Shown here one piece after another: positions 8,681-18,378 of a stretch of DNA of 44,103 nt. The position numbers and the translations under genes were made by a program. Within the stretch, counting starts at the first letter, position 1. Every line of letters begins with the position of its first letter. The DNA lies in assembly GCA_021811425.1 (NCBI GenBank), contig JAJZPA010000005.1:1-44103 (forward strand), read 5' to 3'. Origin of the DNA: Bacillota bacterium. Its GTDB lineage: Bacteria > Bacillota > Desulfitobacteriia > Desulfitobacteriales > Desulfitobacteriaceae. The notes under the pieces are model-generated. The model was not told the DNA's origin, did no database searches, and saw only the letters and a list, made by a program, of their open reading frames with translations.

Positions 8681-8941
8681 ATGGATGTGTTAAAAGTCTC
8701 AGCCAAGTCAAGCCCAAATTCAGTGGCCGGAGCATTAGCCGGGGTTCTTCGCGAACGGGGTGGCGCCGAATTACAGGCCATTGGGGCGGGCGCACTCAAC
8801 CAAGCGGTGAAAGCAGTCGCTATCGCCAGAGGATTTGTCGCCCCAAGTGGAGTAGATTTGATTTGCATTCCAGCCTTTACGGACGTTCAAATTGACGGGG
8901 AGGAGCGAACAGCGATTAAGCTTATTGTTGAACCGCGTTGA
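8681..8941 (+). CDS. spoVS: Stage V sporulation protein S
   Basis: SpoVS is a small Alba-like protein needed for progress of sporulation. Its exact biochemical role is not settled. The 86-residue product MDVLKVSAKSSPNSVAG... has the full family length and its conserved GAGALNQAVKA-IARG segment. ATG 8681 is chosen because AGGAGG at 8667-8672 lies 8 bases upstream; an in-frame extension to 8642 would add 13 residues absent from the family. The gene is followed by a strong terminator. Its presence indicates a spore-forming or formerly spore-forming lineage. Confidence 0.96.
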   Translation: MDVLKVSAKSSPNSVAGALAGVLRERGGAELQAIGAGALNQAVKAVAIARGFVAPSGVDLICIPAFTDVQIDGEERTAIKLIVEPR

Positions 8942-8956
8942 TTTAGTAGCGATCAG

Positions 8957-8989
8957 AAACCTGTCTGCAGGCTGCAGACAGGTTTTTTT
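8957..8989 (+). terminator. Strong terminator after spoVS
   Basis: CCTGTCTGC (8960-8968) pairs with GCAGACAGG (8974-8982), extended by AAA/TTT, around a 5-base loop. A run of seven T follows. Confidence 0.92.
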
Positions 8990-9101
8990 AGGTCTCATGT
9001 GCATACGGTTAAGAGTGAAGTATCTTTAGAGTGCCAGATTTTGCTGAGACTGCTAGCGCAGTTTCCGCTGTTTAGACAGTGATGAGCGAGGAGGTTTTAG
9101 T

Positions 9102-10052
9102 ATGGATGGAATGTGGGTGGTTGATGGGCATTGTGACAGCTTGATTGATTTCTGTTCCGGGAAGCGCTCCTTGAGAGAGGAGCAGGAAGGACAGTGGGAA
9201 CTCGAACGCGCACGTCAAGGGAAGATAGGGCTGCAATTTCTGGCAGTCTATATCGAAGCACAATATAAGCCTGAACGCGCTCTCTCCCGAGGGCTCGAAC
9301 TCATTCAGGCAGCCCACCGTTTTCTCTCAGCGAATCTCGATGCGGTCTTTATCGTCCGCGAGCCTAAGGATCTGGAGCGACTAGCACCAGAAGGGAAGCT
9401 GGGGGTCTTGCTGAGTGTAGAAGGCGGGGAGATCCTCGGAGAGAATCTCTACCTGCTGGATATCATTCACCACTTGGGGGTTCGGGCCTTGGGGCTTACC
9501 TGGAATCAGCGCAATGCGATCGGGGATGGGGCCGGTGAAACAAAAACCCAAAGCCGCTTGACCCGTTTTGGGGAATCGGTGGTACGGCGGATGAATGAAC
9601 TCGGGATGGTTGTGGATGTGTCTCATCTCAATGAAGCAGGGTTCTGGCATGTCTTAGAGATTTCTTCCCAGAGTGTCATCGCTTCTCACTCCTGTGCGGC
9701 TGCGCTCTGTCCTCATCCCCGTAACCTGAGTGATGCTCAGTTACAGGCTTTGGCGCAGTGCGGCGGAGTCGTCGGAGTCAACTTTTACCCGAGTTTCTTA
9801 AATTCTAGCGGGCAGGCCAAGCGAGAGGATGTTGTCAGGCACATTGTGCATATTGCGGAGGTGGCCGGAGTGGACGCCGTCGGGCTGGGCTCCGATTTTG
9901 ACGGGATTTCGGAGGTGCCGGAGGGTTTGGAGCGTGTAGAAAAGATGGCTCTTTTAATCGGCGATCTGCAGCAGGCCGGCTTTAATAAAGATGAAATCCG
10001 CAAGATTTGCTCTGGAAACTTTATGCGTTTACTGGCGAACGTGATAAAATAG
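9102..10052 (+). CDS. Membrane-dipeptidase family (peptidase M19) protein
   Basis: This is a renal-dipeptidase-like zinc hydrolase expected to cleave dipeptides, including those with a D-residue. The 316-residue product carries the M19 metal ligands in order: DGHCDS (HxD) at the N-terminus, LLSVEGGE, VVDVSHLN, VIASHSCA and GLGSDFDG. It has no signal peptide, so it should be cytoplasmic. ATG 9102 follows GAGGAGG (a second ATG at 9108 is possible). It is followed after 56 bases by a PHP phosphoesterase gene, and then by an aminotransferase. The three look like one transcription unit. Confidence 0.92.
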   Translation: MDGMWVVDGHCDSLIDFCSGKRSLREEQEGQWELERARQGKIGLQFLAVYIEAQYKPERALSRGLELIQAAHRFLSANLDAVFIVREPKDLERLAPEGKLGVLLSVEGGEILGENLYLLDIIHHLGVRALGLTWNQRNAIGDGAGETKTQSRLTRFGESVVRRMNELGMVVDVSHLNEAGFWHVLEISSQSVIASHSCAAALCPHPRNLSDAQLQALAQCGGVVGVNFYPSFLNSSGQAKREDVVRHIVHIAEVAGVDAVGLGSDFDGISEVPEGLERVEKMALLIGDLQQAGFNKDEIRKICSGNFMRLLANVIK

Positions 10053-10108
10053 CAACAGAAACGCATGTGTCACATCAGCACAGATGCAGGTGGAAAAGGG
10101 GTATTAGG

Positions 10109-10966
10109 GTGGGCTTGATTGAAGCAGATTTGCACTGCCATACCACGGCTTCCGATGGGCTGCTGACTCCCTCTGAGGTGGTCAAGCTGGCTCAGGGTCG
10201 TGGTCTTAAAGCGGTGGGGATTACGGATCATGATACCGTTCAAGGATGGCAGGAGGCAGAAAGAGCTGGGCAGGAATGGGGAGTGGAAATCCTCAAAGGA
10301 ATTGAGCTGAATACGGATTGGCAGGGAACCGAAGTGCACATTCTCGGCTATGAATTGGATCCGGATTCTCCGAATCTGATGGAGCGCCTGGAGACTTTGC
10401 GCAGGGCTCGCGAAGCACGGATGTTGGAAATTATTGAACGACTGCACACGTTGAAGATTGCGCTGACTGCGGAGGATGTCCGGAAGTTTGCCTCCGGAGA
10501 ATCCATTGGCCGCCCGCACGTCGCTCAGGCCTTAATGGCTCAGGGCTATGCCACAAGCATTCGTGATGCCTTCAAGCGTTATATCGGACAAGGGGCACCC
10601 GCCTATGTTCCGCGCTCTAAGTTGAGCCCTGAAGAAGGGATTGCTTTAGTGCATGGAGCCTCTGGAGTGGCCGTGTTGGCCCATCCGGGGGTGCATCGCT
10701 TGGAACGGGGGATTCCGGCCTGGGCTGAAAGCGGTTTACAGGGGATTGAAGTGAGCCATTCGGAACACTCTCCCGAAGCTGAAAGGCGCTGTCGCGAGAT
10801 GGCAGCGAAGTACGGTCTCTTGATGACGGGAGGCTCGGATTTTCATGGAGAAAAGCGGAAACCGGGCGTGAAGCTGGGCGACTGGGGGGTTCAAATGGAG
10901 GTCGTGCGCCAGCTCAAGGAATTGGCAGAGCGGGCGCGGCGCCTTTCATTCACACCGAAGCATTGA
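10109..10966 (+). CDS. PHP-domain metal-dependent phosphoesterase
   Basis: The N-terminus EADLHCHTTASDGLLTP and GITDHDTVQGW are the first PHP motifs. AVLAHPG and the C-terminal GSDFHGE complete the trinuclear metal site. The family includes RNase AM/YciV-type nucleotide phosphoesterases that act on 3',5'-bisphosphates or short RNAs, which is the best guess for the role. GTG 10109 gives 285 residues starting just before the PHP domain. An in-frame extension back to 10007 would overlap the dipeptidase gene and is not protein-like. The ribosome site (AAAAGGGG) is modest. Confidence 0.9.
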   Translation: MGLIEADLHCHTTASDGLLTPSEVVKLAQGRGLKAVGITDHDTVQGWQEAERAGQEWGVEILKGIELNTDWQGTEVHILGYELDPDSPNLMERLETLRRAREARMLEIIERLHTLKIALTAEDVRKFASGESIGRPHVAQALMAQGYATSIRDAFKRYIGQGAPAYVPRSKLSPEEGIALVHGASGVAVLAHPGVHRLERGIPAWAESGLQGIEVSHSEHSPEAERRCREMAAKYGLLMTGGSDFHGEKRKPGVKLGDWGVQMEVVRQLKELAERARRLSFTPKH

Positions 10967-11004
10967 TCACTCCAGGGAGAAAGAGAAAAGGAAGGGATGT
11001 TTCT

Positions 11005-12171
11005 ATGTTAGCCGAGCGGATGCAGGGGTTGGGAGTTTCTGTCTTTTCACAAATGGATGAACTGCGCTCGGAACTCAGCCGCCAGGGCAAAGAGTTTATA
11101 AACCTAAGCATTGGGAGTCCAGACCGGCCTCCCGCATTAGCAGTGCGTCAGGCTTTGAGCACAGCGGCATTAGATGGGTCGCTTTATGGCTATACCTTGA
11201 CGAGAGGTACGGCAGTTTTTCGCCAAAGTTGTGCGGCTTGGTATCAACACCGTTTTGGAGTAAGCTTGGATCCCGAACGCGAGGTATTGCCCCTCATGGG
11301 CTCGCAGGATGGGCTTGCCCATGTTTTTTTGGCCTATATTAACCCTGGGGATCTGGCTTTAATTCCCGATCCGGGGTATCCGATCTATACAGCAGGGCTT
11401 ATGCTTTCAGGAGGAAGGAAAGTGGCGCTCCCGTTGCTGGAGGAAAACGGGTTTTTGCCTGATCTTCAGGCTATTGCGCCGGAAACTGCTGGGCGGGCCA
11501 AACTTATGTTCTTAAATTATCCCAATAACCCCACGGCCGCGACGGCATCACTTTCCTTTTTTGAAGAGGTTGTCGCGTTCGCTGGGGAATACGGTATCCT
11601 GGTTTGCCACGATGCGGCTTACTCCGAGTTAGCATTTGACGGCTTTCGGCCTGTGAGTTTTCTTCAGGCTGAAGGTGCCAAAACGGTGGGGATTGAGTTT
11701 CATTCTTTATCGAAAACCTTTAATTTTGCCGGGGCGCGGTTGGGGTTTGTAGTCGGCAACTCGGATGTTATTACGCAATTGACCCTGCTGAAATCTAACA
11801 TTGATTACGGGGGTTTCGCTCCGGTCTTGAGGGCTGGTGCAGCCGCGTTGGCCGGTTCTGGGGCCGAAGTGGAAGAGAACCGTCAAGCTTACCAGCGGCG
11901 GCGGGATGTGTTTCTCCAAGGATGTGCCAAGGTCGGTTGGCAGATTCCTGCCCCTAAGGCATCTATGTTCGCCTGGGCTCCCGTGCCTACGGGGCAGGAC
12001 TCTTTCACCTTTGCGGTTAAACTTGCCAGAGAAGCGGGGGTTTTAGTCGTTCCTGGCGTGGCCTTCGGCGGACATGGGGAAGGGTTTGTGCGGGTCGCCC
12101 TGGTGCAAGAGGCTGATGTGATGCAGGAAGCGGCTAAACGGATCCAGGAGTTTTTGCGCCATAAGGGTTAA
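11005..12171 (+). CDS. Class I/II PLP-dependent aminotransferase (LL-DAP aminotransferase/AspC-like)
   Basis: The 388-residue product is a fold-type I aminotransferase. Visible motifs are NLSIGSPD, YTLTRGTAVFR, PDPGYPIY, FLNYPNNPT, CHDAAYSEL and the PLP-lysine segment EFHSLSKTFNFAGARLGF. The closest recognisable subgroup is the DapL/alanine-aspartate aminotransferase type. A role in lysine/diaminopimelate or general amino-acid synthesis is possible but not provable here. ATG 11005 is chosen for the AGGAAGGG site upstream. The longer frame from 10963 overlaps the PHP gene stop. Confidence 0.9.
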   Translation: MLAERMQGLGVSVFSQMDELRSELSRQGKEFINLSIGSPDRPPALAVRQALSTAALDGSLYGYTLTRGTAVFRQSCAAWYQHRFGVSLDPEREVLPLMGSQDGLAHVFLAYINPGDLALIPDPGYPIYTAGLMLSGGRKVALPLLEENGFLPDLQAIAPETAGRAKLMFLNYPNNPTAATASLSFFEEVVAFAGEYGILVCHDAAYSELAFDGFRPVSFLQAEGAKTVGIEFHSLSKTFNFAGARLGFVVGNSDVITQLTLLKSNIDYGGFAPVLRAGAAALAGSGAEVEENRQAYQRRRDVFLQGCAKVGWQIPAPKASMFAWAPVPTGQDSFTFAVKLAREAGVLVVPGVAFGGHGEGFVRVALVQEADVMQEAAKRIQEFLRHKG

Positions 12172-12217
12172 AAGGGTGCAGCCTGGCATAGAATACCAGT
12201 GTAGTTTCTAGCCGGGG

Positions 12218-12511
12218 GTGCATAACGATTTGGATGCGCAGGAAGAGTTAATCATGCTGAGGCTCCGGGCGACGGGGCTGGAGCAAAAGGTCAGCGAATT
12301 GGAGCAGAGGGTGGAACACTTGCGGGTCAGCCGACGTGTGTTGATGAATCTTCTGGAGAAGGTGGAACGTGAGAAGATTGCCCTCGTCCATAACCTAGAA
12401 AAAGAAAACACGCGCTTGCAGCGGGATAACACCCGTTTTGCGCAGTGGCTTTTTTCCAAGAACCGTCAGATCGTCGAACTGCAAGAACGGATTGAAGAAG
12501 AAAAAGCATGA
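12218..12511 (+). CDS. Small coiled-coil protein, unknown function
   Basis: This 97-residue protein is almost wholly heptad-patterned and charged (ATGLEQKVSELEQRVEHLR, LEKVEREKIALVHNLEKEN), so it is predicted to be one continuous coiled coil. It has no Cys, no signal peptide and no membrane helix. The start is GTG 12218, or ATG 12254, which has AGGAAGAG upstream. Its stop codon lies inside the stem of a bidirectional terminator shared with the convergent HD-domain gene. The function is unknown. Confidence 0.75.
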   Translation: MHNDLDAQEELIMLRLRATGLEQKVSELEQRVEHLRVSRRVLMNLLEKVEREKIALVHNLEKENTRLQRDNTRFAQWLFSKNRQIVELQERIEEEKA

Positions 12512-12535
12512 GACCCAAGGGTTTCATGCTTTTTC
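12501..12535. terminator. Bidirectional terminator between convergent genes
   Basis: A 15-bp stem (12501-12515 with 12520-12534, one G-T pair) has AAAAA on one side and TTTTT on the other, so it can end transcription from both directions. It overlaps the stop of the coiled-coil gene and lies 12 bases from the end of the minus-strand HD gene. Confidence 0.9.
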
Positions 12536-12546
12536 TTATTTGGACG

Positions 12547-13047
12547 CTAGTTGAGGTTGTCTGCTTTTTGTAAAAGCAGGCTCAGGTGAGACTTGGGTTG
12601 GTGGTGTTCACGAATCAGATCGCAAACGGTGGGAGACAGGCCAGCTTCCCTAGCTAATTCAGAGCCCCAATGGGCATGCTCTGCGGCAATCTGCAGCACC
12701 GAAGTGATGATGCGGGTCTGTTCAGCCTTTGATCTTATGCCTGCAGGAACATGTTCTAGCAGAACAGTCGCTACGCGTTGCCAGAGCTTTATCCCCGTCA
12801 AGGATTTACCGCAGTCATGGAAGAGGGCGGCTAAAATCAAACCCCGGTGCTCACTCTCGGACAGGGGAATTTCCCAAGATTCAAGATCGCGAGCGACATC
12901 GAGGGCATGGCGTTGTTCAGTTGCAGACTGCCGGAAGAAAAGGGGGAGGGCTTCAGGAGGAATGTGTTGTTTGACATAAGCCCGTTCAGAGGTACTGATT
13001 AGGGGAAATAAGGCACGCCAGAATTGTTTTACACGGTAGTAGAGCAT
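12547..13047 (-). CDS. HD-domain phosphohydrolase-like protein
   Basis: This 166-residue protein has a typical HD metal-site signature: QRHALDVARDL, then LAALFHDCGKS, with HAHWGSELA and IREHHQP further on. The family hydrolyses phosphate esters, often of nucleotides; the substrate is unknown. ATG at 13047 is preferred, since on the coding strand GGAGG lies 6 bases upstream; the longer frame from 13104 has no such site. It is convergent to the coiled-coil gene and divergent from guaB. Confidence 0.88.
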   Translation of the reverse strand: MLYYRVKQFWRALFPLISTSERAYVKQHIPPEALPLFFRQSATEQRHALDVARDLESWEIPLSESEHRGLILAALFHDCGKSLTGIKLWQRVATVLLEHVPAGIRSKAEQTRIITSVLQIAAEHAHWGSELAREAGLSPTVCDLIREHHQPKSHLSLLLQKADNLN

Positions 13048-13138
13048 CGGATCCTCCAGAAACTTGATTGATTTGATCTTAACCGTTTTTGACAACCCTG
13101 GCAAGTTCCAGACGCTAGTTATATTTTCCGTCCATTTG

Positions 13139-13168
13139 TTGAAAAATAACCTGTCCAGTAGGCATAAT
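13139..13168 (+). promoter_or_regulatory. Probable sigma-A promoter of guaB
   Basis: TTGAAA (13139-13144) and CATAAT (13163-13168) are spaced by 18 bp. A second -10-like TATACT lies at 13175-13180 with a poor -35. Predicted leader ~50 bases. Confidence 0.55.
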
Positions 13169-13199
13169 ATCTGCTATACTATTAGGAAAACCAAAATAA

Positions 13200-14675
<1,476 letters not shown>

Positions 14676-14685
14676 GGGGAAGGAA

Positions 14686-15828
14686 ATGAATATAGTCATT
14701 GCCCCAGATTCTTTCAAAGGGTGCTTGAGCGCCATTGAAGTGGCAAAGGCCTTAGCCCGAGGCGTACAGCGCGTTTTTCCGGAGGCCAGGATTGCCCTGA
14801 TCCCAATGGCTGACGGGGGAGAGGGTACAGTGGATGCGGTCTTGGCGGCTGTCGGAGGCAAAAAAGTGAGCGTGAGGGTCACTGATCCTCTTGGGCGTCC
14901 CCGCCTGGCGGATTACGGGTTGCTGGACGGGGGACAAACCGCCATTTTGGAAATGGCTGCGGCTTCGGGTTTGCCGCTGCTTACAGACACTGAGCGTAAT
15001 CCACTTTTGGCTTCAACACATGGCACCGGGGAATTAATCAAGGATGCACTGGCTAAGGGAGTGAAGAAAATCCTGATCGGGATCGGTGGCAGTGCCACTA
15101 ACGATGGAGGGGCCGGGATGGCGGAGGCTTTGGGAGTTCGCTTTCTTGATGCAAAGGGTCACTTTCTCCGGTCGGGAGGAGCCGACCTTGAGCGCTTGGC
15201 CAGGATTGATCCGTCAGGGCTGGACCCGCGTCTTCAGGATGTAGCGATCGAGGTAGCTTGTGACGTACAAAACCCGTTGTGTGGTCCGCAAGGGGCAAGT
15301 GCGGTTTATGGTCCTCAAAAAGGGGCGACTCCTGAAATGGTTGAGCGCTTGGATAGAGCCCTCTTGAACTATGGACTACAGCTGAGTGAACTGGCTGGAC
15401 AAGATATCATTAATCTGCCTGGGGCCGGGGCTGCCGGTGGCTTAGGGGGCGGTCTGGTTGGGTTTCTAGGCGCCAAGCTGCGCTCAGGGACGGAGATCAT
15501 TCTCGAGGCGGCCCGCGCTTCGGAGACAATTCCGCAGGCTGATCTTGTGCTTACCGGAGAGGGAAAGACGGATTTTCAGACCGCTTATGGTAAGGTGCCG
15601 GTCGGCGTGGCGCGTTTGGCTAAGGATGCTGGGGTGCCGGTCGTGGTGCTTTCCGGAGCGGTCGAGGGTAATCCGGATATGCTTAAAGATTATGGGATTA
15701 CGGTCTGTTTCAGTGTGGCTGAAGGCCCCATTGCCTTAGCCGAGGCTTTGGAGCGAGCCCGAGAGCAGCTGGAGCGGGCGGCCTGGAGGCTACTTCTTGT
15801 GTGGAAGGCAGTACAGGGCAGAGCCTAG
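14686..15828 (+). CDS. glxK: Glycerate kinase (GlxK/GarK family)
   Basis: The family phosphorylates D-glycerate to 2-phosphoglycerate with ATP. The 380-residue product has the family N-terminus MNIVIAPDSFKG, the PMADGGEGTVDA motif, GIGGSATNDGGAGMAEALG and the C-terminal TGEGKTDFQTAYGK segment. ATG 14686 follows GGGGGAAGG. The start lies 10 bases after guaB, so read-through from guaB is likely. Glycerate could come from a glyoxylate-linked pathway, but nothing nearby proves this. Confidence 0.95.
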   Translation: MNIVIAPDSFKGCLSAIEVAKALARGVQRVFPEARIALIPMADGGEGTVDAVLAAVGGKKVSVRVTDPLGRPRLADYGLLDGGQTAILEMAAASGLPLLTDTERNPLLASTHGTGELIKDALAKGVKKILIGIGGSATNDGGAGMAEALGVRFLDAKGHFLRSGGADLERLARIDPSGLDPRLQDVAIEVACDVQNPLCGPQGASAVYGPQKGATPEMVERLDRALLNYGLQLSELAGQDIINLPGAGAAGGLGGGLVGFLGAKLRSGTEIILEAARASETIPQADLVLTGEGKTDFQTAYGKVPVGVARLAKDAGVPVVVLSGAVEGNPDMLKDYGITVCFSVAEGPIALAEALERAREQLERAAWRLLLVWKAVQGRA

Positions 15829-15883
15829 TGAACTTATTAAAAAATATGAGCAATCCCCCCAATAGTCGGAAGGAAATTTATGG

Positions 15884-15904
15884 TAGATGCCGAATTGGTA
15901 TCTA
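15884..15904. promoter_or_regulatory. Candidate TetR operator
   Basis: An inverted repeat with arms TAGATGCC and GGTATCTA (one G-T mismatch) around GAATT lies 25 bases before the tetR start. Position and 21-bp size fit an autoregulatory TetR-family site. Confidence 0.45.
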
Positions 15905-15929
15905 AAGTCCGGTGACGGGGGGGGTTTTT

Positions 15930-16508
15930 ATGGAAGAATCGCGGCGCGAAAGAAAGAAAAGGGAAACCCAGGAAAAGATTTATACATCAGCTATGCACTT
16001 GTTTCGCCAGCGGGGATTGGCAGGAACATCCATTGAGCAGATTACCCAACATGCAGATGTAGGCAAAGGGACGTTTTATAATTATTTCTCTTCAAAAGAA
16101 GCGGTTGTTCTGGAGTTTTCACGGCGTGCCTACCGGGATATTTTGGCGCAAGGCCGGGAGAAAGGGAGTTTGGGGATTCGACACCGTCTAGAAGAACTGC
16201 TTGAGGATTGGGCGGAGTTTATGATCGCAGAACGGGAAATGGCTTGGGTTGCGGTGCGCAGCCGTGAGGGTGCAGAATCTGATTTAGGCCTCCACTATGC
16301 GATTCAGGGAATCTTAACCTTAGGCCAGAGGGAAGGGCAGATTCGAGCGGATTTTGACCCGGTTTTCCTGGCGGAAACCTTGGAAGGGATGATGATCCAG
16401 CATTTTATCAGCTGGTTTGTGCAAAGCCGCGGGGATCTGAAGGAGGAACTTCGCCGTGTCTTGAAAGTGTTCTTGGATGGGCTCAGCGAGGAAAAACACC
16501 GCGCCTAG
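15930..16508 (+). CDS. TetR-family transcriptional regulator
   Basis: The 192-residue protein begins with a standard TetR helix-turn-helix (residues ~8-57: KRETQEKIYTSAMHLF, GTSIEQITQHADVGKGTFYNYFSSKEAVV). A variable all-helical ligand domain follows, as in the family. ATG 15930 is preferred over the in-frame GTG 15912 because the G8 run just before it can act as ribosome site. A palindrome at 15884-15904 may be its own operator. No obvious target gene (efflux pump or fatty-acid enzyme) is adjacent, so the regulon is unknown. Confidence 0.93.
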   Translation: MEESRRERKKRETQEKIYTSAMHLFRQRGLAGTSIEQITQHADVGKGTFYNYFSSKEAVVLEFSRRAYRDILAQGREKGSLGIRHRLEELLEDWAEFMIAEREMAWVAVRSREGAESDLGLHYAIQGILTLGQREGQIRADFDPVFLAETLEGMMIQHFISWFVQSRGDLKEELRRVLKVFLDGLSEEKHRA

Positions 16509-16562
16509 CGGAACCCGAAGACCGGGCAGATTGGCAGGTCCGGCAGGCTTGGCGCAATAGCT

Positions 16563-16590
16563 TTGCAGATGGGCATCTTTGTGATATATT
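16563..16590 (+). promoter_or_regulatory. Possible promoter upstream of uppP
   Basis: TTGCAG (16563-16568) and TATATT (16585-16590) are spaced by 16 bp. Transcription would cross the heptamer repeat and the four-helix-bundle relic before uppP. Confidence 0.4.
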
Positions 16591-16600
16591 GTTACTCGGG

Positions 16601-16621
16601 AGTCAGAAGTCAGGAGTCAGA
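16601..16621. repeat. Short heptamer array (3 units)
   Basis: AGTCAGA, AGTCAGG and AGTCAGA stand head to tail. This is the same 7-bp family as the large array at 32433-32569, and it directly precedes the relic ORF at 16622. Confidence 0.7.
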
Positions 16622-16717
16622 ATGAGAAGACCGGCGAAAACATGCGAAGGCTTACTGGTATGGCAGAAGGCGCATTTGTTCGATATATTTAGGTTATCTT
16701 TGGAGCTTGGGGGTTGA
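16622..16717 (+). pseudogene. Relic of a four-helix-bundle (23S rRNA intervening-sequence-type) protein gene
   Basis: A 31-codon frame from ATG 16622 to TGA 16715-16717 encodes MRRPAK...CEGLLVWQKAHLFDIFRLSLEL. The LxVWQKAHxF...IYRLT-like segment is the hallmark N-terminus of the S23/four-helix-bundle family, normally ~115-125 residues. Everything after the first helix is missing, and uppP starts 4 bases later. It therefore looks like a truncated remnant. It could still be a short leader peptide translated ahead of uppP. Confidence 0.5.
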
Positions 16718-16721
16718 AAAT

Positions 16722-17504
16722 GTGACAGTTTTGCAAGCATTGGTTTTAGGAGTTGTGCAGGGTTTAGGGGAATTCTTGCCGATTTCAAGTTCAGCTCATC
16801 TTGTACTCATTCCCTGGTTGTTTGGCTGGGATCAGGACCCAGGACTCACGTTCGATGTGGCCTTACATATGGGCACCTTGCTTGCCGTCGTGCTCTATTT
16901 CTGGCATGACTGGCTCAACCTTTTGCGGGGGGCTGTGCGAAGAGGGCCGTCAGATGAAAAACGTTTGTTTTGGTACTTAGTTCTAGCAACAATACCTGGA
17001 GGCCTCTTCGGGTTGGCTTTAGAGAGTAAGGCCGAAACGGCTTTTCGGGCACCGCTTTTAATCGGCATCATGCTCATCCTGATGGGGGTTGTCCTCTATC
17101 TGGCAGATAGACAACGGCAGGCGCGCAACCTAGATACAGTGACTTTGGGGGATGCGGTAGGCATTGGTTTAGCCCAAGCTTTAGCCATCATTCCCGGGGT
17201 TTCGCGTTCGGGGATCACGATGGCTGCCGCCCGTTGGTTTAATCTAAGCCGAGAGGCCGCCGCGCGGTTTTCTTTTCTCTTGTCAACGCCTATTATCTTA
17301 GGGGCGGGTGTACTTAAACTGAGGCATTTGAGTTTAGCGGATGTCAATTTGCCATTTGTGACGGGAGTCGTGTCCTCCTTTTTGGTTGGGATTTTGAGCA
17401 TCTCCTTTTTGCTGCGTTATTTGCGACGGAGCAATTTCGGTATTTTTGTTATTTATCGTTTCCTCTTAGGTGCGGTCGTGATTTTGGTTGCCTTAATGCG
17501 TTAA
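16722..17504 (+). CDS. uppP: Undecaprenyl-diphosphatase (UppP/BacA)
   Basis: This integral membrane enzyme dephosphorylates undecaprenyl diphosphate to recycle the lipid carrier of peptidoglycan synthesis; it also gives bacitracin resistance. The 260-residue product has the family motifs GVVQGLGEFLPISSSAHL near the N-terminus and IIPGVSRSGITM in the middle, plus about eight membrane helices. GTG 16722 is preferred: GGGGG lies 8 bases upstream. The longer TTG 16707 adds five residues with no good ribosome site. Confidence 0.96.
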   Translation: MTVLQALVLGVVQGLGEFLPISSSAHLVLIPWLFGWDQDPGLTFDVALHMGTLLAVVLYFWHDWLNLLRGAVRRGPSDEKRLFWYLVLATIPGGLFGLALESKAETAFRAPLLIGIMLILMGVVLYLADRQRQARNLDTVTLGDAVGIGLAQALAIIPGVSRSGITMAAARWFNLSREAAARFSFLLSTPIILGAGVLKLRHLSLADVNLPFVTGVVSSFLVGILSISFLLRYLRRSNFGIFVIYRFLLGAVVILVALMR

Positions 17505-17620
17505 AACCTCTTCCATGCGTCTCAGTAGAAATATACAACGAATTCCCTTCGCTAGCAGGATTTTTATACTTTAGATCGAAGTGATAGATAGGAAGTGCCT
17601 CAGGAAGGGGGGTATATGAT

Positions 17621-18367
17621 ATGGGAGAAAAGGTTTTTGACCAGAAGCTTAACAAAATTTACACATGGGTTGGGCAAAGGCTGAGTGCTTGCCCAATTCG
17701 AGATGGGGTCACGTTTTACCATCGCACCGAAAAGGTTTTTAAGGTGGTGAAACAAAAAGCAGGATGGCATCTGCAGTTTAATGTTCCAGTTCCAGAGTGC
17801 TCTGGATTGGTAAGGCTTGCGCCTGAGGAAGCCCGGAAACGCAAGTTGGGTAAGGCCCAGTGGATCTATAAAGGGGATTCAGATAGTGATGCACAACATC
17901 TCGTTCAAGCGGCTTTGGACAGTTTGCCCCAGCGCTGGGTGATTGAACCCGCCTTAAGCCGGGATATCGCGACCGTCTGCGGGGGAACGTGTCCTTGTTT
18001 TAGGAAGATGGAACGCTTGGCAAAGGCGACAGGTTTGCCTGAGGATTTGCGGGGCCTATTGGAAAATGCTTATTCCTTGTTATTGAATGGCCAATACGTT
18101 GAGTTTGTGGAACGTATGCAGGTGGGGATTGCTGAAGCCGTCGGCTATCTGCTTCGGGAACAAGGAGAAGAACCCAGCGGGGATGTCCAAACGAAAATAC
18201 AGGCACTTGTTCGTTTACATGTCATTCCGAAAAGCATGGGGGCTGAAGGGGAAGTGCTCTTTACCCGCCGAGGGTACGAAAGCTTTTACACGATGCAGGA
18301 GAGGGTATATCCTCTGGCCTTGATGTTCATATCCTTCTTGACGAAACTTCTGAAAGACAAAATATAA
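17621..18367 (+). CDS. Protein of unknown function, 248 aa
   Basis: I do not recognise this protein. It is soluble and basic in the N-terminal half, with an aromatic, mixed-strand N-terminus (GVTFYHRTEKVFKVVKQKAGWHLQFNV). A compact cysteine cluster CGGTCPCF sits near the middle, and an earlier CPIRDG adds one more Cys. The helical C-terminal part ends in a hydrophobic stretch YPLALMFISFLTKLL that could associate with membrane. ATG 17621 has a G-rich ribosome site (AGGAAGGGGGG). It lies alone between uppP and the P1 peptidase and is followed by a hairpin at 18379-18417. Confidence 0.8.
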   Translation: MGEKVFDQKLNKIYTWVGQRLSACPIRDGVTFYHRTEKVFKVVKQKAGWHLQFNVPVPECSGLVRLAPEEARKRKLGKAQWIYKGDSDSDAQHLVQAALDSLPQRWVIEPALSRDIATVCGGTCPCFRKMERLAKATGLPEDLRGLLENAYSLLLNGQYVEFVERMQVGIAEAVGYLLREQGEEPSGDVQTKIQALVRLHVIPKSMGAEGEVLFTRRGYESFYTMQERVYPLALMFISFLTKLLKDKI

Positions 18368-18378
18368 GGATGGGTTCT

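Noticed and set aside
10007-10108. Longer start of the PHP-domain gene
   Set aside because: It overlaps the dipeptidase gene and adds residues outside the PHP fold.
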